DNA from: Candidatus Melainabacteria bacterium SSGW_16
GTDB lineage: Bacteria; Cyanobacteriota; Vampirovibrionia; 2-02-FULL-35-15
Assembly (NCBI GenBank): GCA_004769085.1
Contig: DUDS01000035.1
Coordinates: forward strand, 55,015 to 119,014
DNA: 64,000 bases
Reading direction: 5' to 3'
The notes under the pieces were generated by a model that was not told where the DNA came from, ran no database searches, and worked only from the letters and a program-made list of their open reading frames with translations. Made by a program: the position numbers and the translations under genes. Of this stretch, positions 63,094-64,000 are shown in pieces (the stretch's first letter is position 1; each line of letters begins with the position of its first letter).

Positions 63094-64000
63094 ATGAATA
63101 GTTCAATAATAGAAGAAGTAAGAAAAAAAGATTACAAAACAAGCATATTTAAAATAATAATTGCTGCATTTTGTTTAGTAATTATCGGAAGGCTTTTTTA
63201 TCTTCAGATTTTTAATTACAAGAATTTTTCCAGGCGAGCACAATACTCCACTTCTAAAATTTCAGTTTTAATTGCACCTAGAGGAACAATTTATGATAGA
63301 AATGAAAACATTCTTGCTACAAATAAACAGGCAATTTCAGTTATTGCATATCCGGATAAATTTAAAACCAGAGATGAAAAACTAAAAGTTTATAACATAC
63401 TTAGTAGAATAATAAAATCAGATAACATAAAGCTAAAAGAGAGAATCTTAAAACTTCCAGAAAACGCCCCGCTTCCAGTAAGAATAGTAAATAACATCTC
63501 AGTTCAGGAAGCCTCCCAAATAGTCGAAAAACAATACTTACTGCCAGGAATAAACATACAGGAAGATCCAATAAGATATTACCCAAATAAAGCTTTTGCA
63601 GCACATACACTTGGTTATATATCAGAAATTGATGAAGATGAACTTGAAACAAGACCTGAAAGAAGGCTAGGTGATTTGGTAGGAAAATATGGTGTTGAAA
63701 AACTTTTTGATGGCATATTAAGGGGATCAGACGGTAAAACAATTGCTGAAATAGACAGATATGGCAACCCTGTTAATCCTAATTACAAACATTCGGTTAT
63801 TCACTACAACTCTATACCAGGTAAGGATATACAGCTAACCATAGATTTAAACATACAAAAATCTGTTGAAAAAGCTCTTAGAGAATCCAGAACCACCTCC
63901 TGTGCAATTGTTGTAAATCCAAAAACAGGTGAAGTACTTGCACTTGCAAGCTATCCGGATTTTGATCCAAATGTTTTTACAACACCTCTTTCAACAGCTA
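63094..64000 (+). CDS. mrdA: Penicillin-binding protein 2 (elongation type), 3' end outside window
   Basis: The first 302 codons of a class B transpeptidase, still open at the window edge. A membrane helix (IFKIIIAAFCLVIIGRLFYL) is followed by the dimer-domain motif APRGTIYDRNENILATN. Next are the PBP2-specific YYPNKAFAAHTLGYI and GKYGVEKLFDGILRG, then the start of the transpeptidase domain (LTIDLNIQKSVEKAL, VVNPKTGEVLALASYPDFDP). The catalytic SxxK lies beyond the window. It is the likely partner of MreB/MreC in lateral wall growth. Confidence 0.9.
   Translation, partial: MNSSIIEEVRKKDYKTSIFKIIIAAFCLVIIGRLFYLQIFNYKNFSRRAQYSTSKISVLIAPRGTIYDRNENILATNKQAISVIAYPDKFKTRDEKLKVYNILSRIIKSDNIKLKERILKLPENAPLPVRIVNNISVQEASQIVEKQYLLPGINIQEDPIRYYPNKAFAAHTLGYISEIDEDELETRPERRLGDLVGKYGVEKLFDGILRGSDGKTIAEIDRYGNPVNPNYKHSVIHYNSIPGKDIQLTIDLNIQKSVEKALRESRTTSCAIVVNPKTGEVLALASYPDFDPNVFTTPLSTA

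Overview
The window is an AT-rich, gene-dense bacterial chromosome segment with about 67 protein genes, three intact tRNA genes, one tRNA remnant and an SRP RNA. Nothing looks like a prophage, CRISPR array or transposase. The cell was a Gram-negative-type heterotroph: kdsA (Kdo for LPS), an MlaF-like ATPase, lgt, murB/murI/murQ, mreB/mreC, two penicillin-binding proteins, amidase and SpoIID-type wall enzymes. Two genes point to the cyanobacterial lineage: a glutamate-cysteine ligase of the cyanobacterial type and a HAS-barrel protein resembling a cyanobacterial family. No photosynthesis gene is present. My best guess is a non-photosynthetic relative of cyanobacteria (Melainabacteria/Vampirovibrionia type). 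This is inference and needs a marker-gene tree.

Layout. 0-8 kb: murB (5' end outside the window), topA, a thioredoxin lipoprotein, gshA, a polyprenyl diphosphate synthase, a RodZ-like protein and a pseudouridine synthase. 8-10.5 kb: a two-gene peptide-type ABC permease. 10.5-17 kb, minus strand: phospholipid head-group transferase, panB, HAD, ROK kinase, lgt, sugar transferase, epimerase, rpiB and HU, the last with a structured leader. 17-25 kb: HAS-barrel gene, comF, mlaF-kdsA-recR, a Cys-rich secreted peptide, metF, mreBC and SRP RNA. 25-30 kb: translation genes rpsB-tsf-pyrH-smpB-rplU-rpmA. 30-39 kb: dnaE, a bifunctional-nuclease-family gene, a kinase/response-regulator pair, rpsL-rpsG and a His-rich membrane protein behind Fur/Zur-like boxes. 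39.5-47.5 kb: gcvPB, spoIID-like, argF, then rsmH-ftsL-like-ftsI-murQ. 47.6-51 kb: a 785-residue unknown protein and a tRNA cluster with its own repeat. 51-64 kb: amidohydrolase, dehydrogenase, pyrC, tgt, amiC-murI, trpA, gatB, gdhA and the start of a PBP2 gene.

The most striking signal is a family of five short (about 157-164 bp) non-coding, MITE-like repeats near 4.1, 17.9, 23.6, 42.5 and 61.4 kb. Each has imperfect terminal inverted repeats, an internal hairpin and a G-rich end resembling a ribosome-binding site, and each is flanked by 6-12 bp direct repeats. Four of the five direct repeats overlap a stop or start codon. Removing the element in silico restores tight gene junctions: mreB-mreC with a 6 nt gap, spoIID-argF with a 5 nt gap, a TAA stop for gatB, and a HAS-barrel protein seven residues longer. 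A second, apparently related repeat occurs twice in the tRNA cluster, and each copy carries a 7-8 codon mini-ORF.
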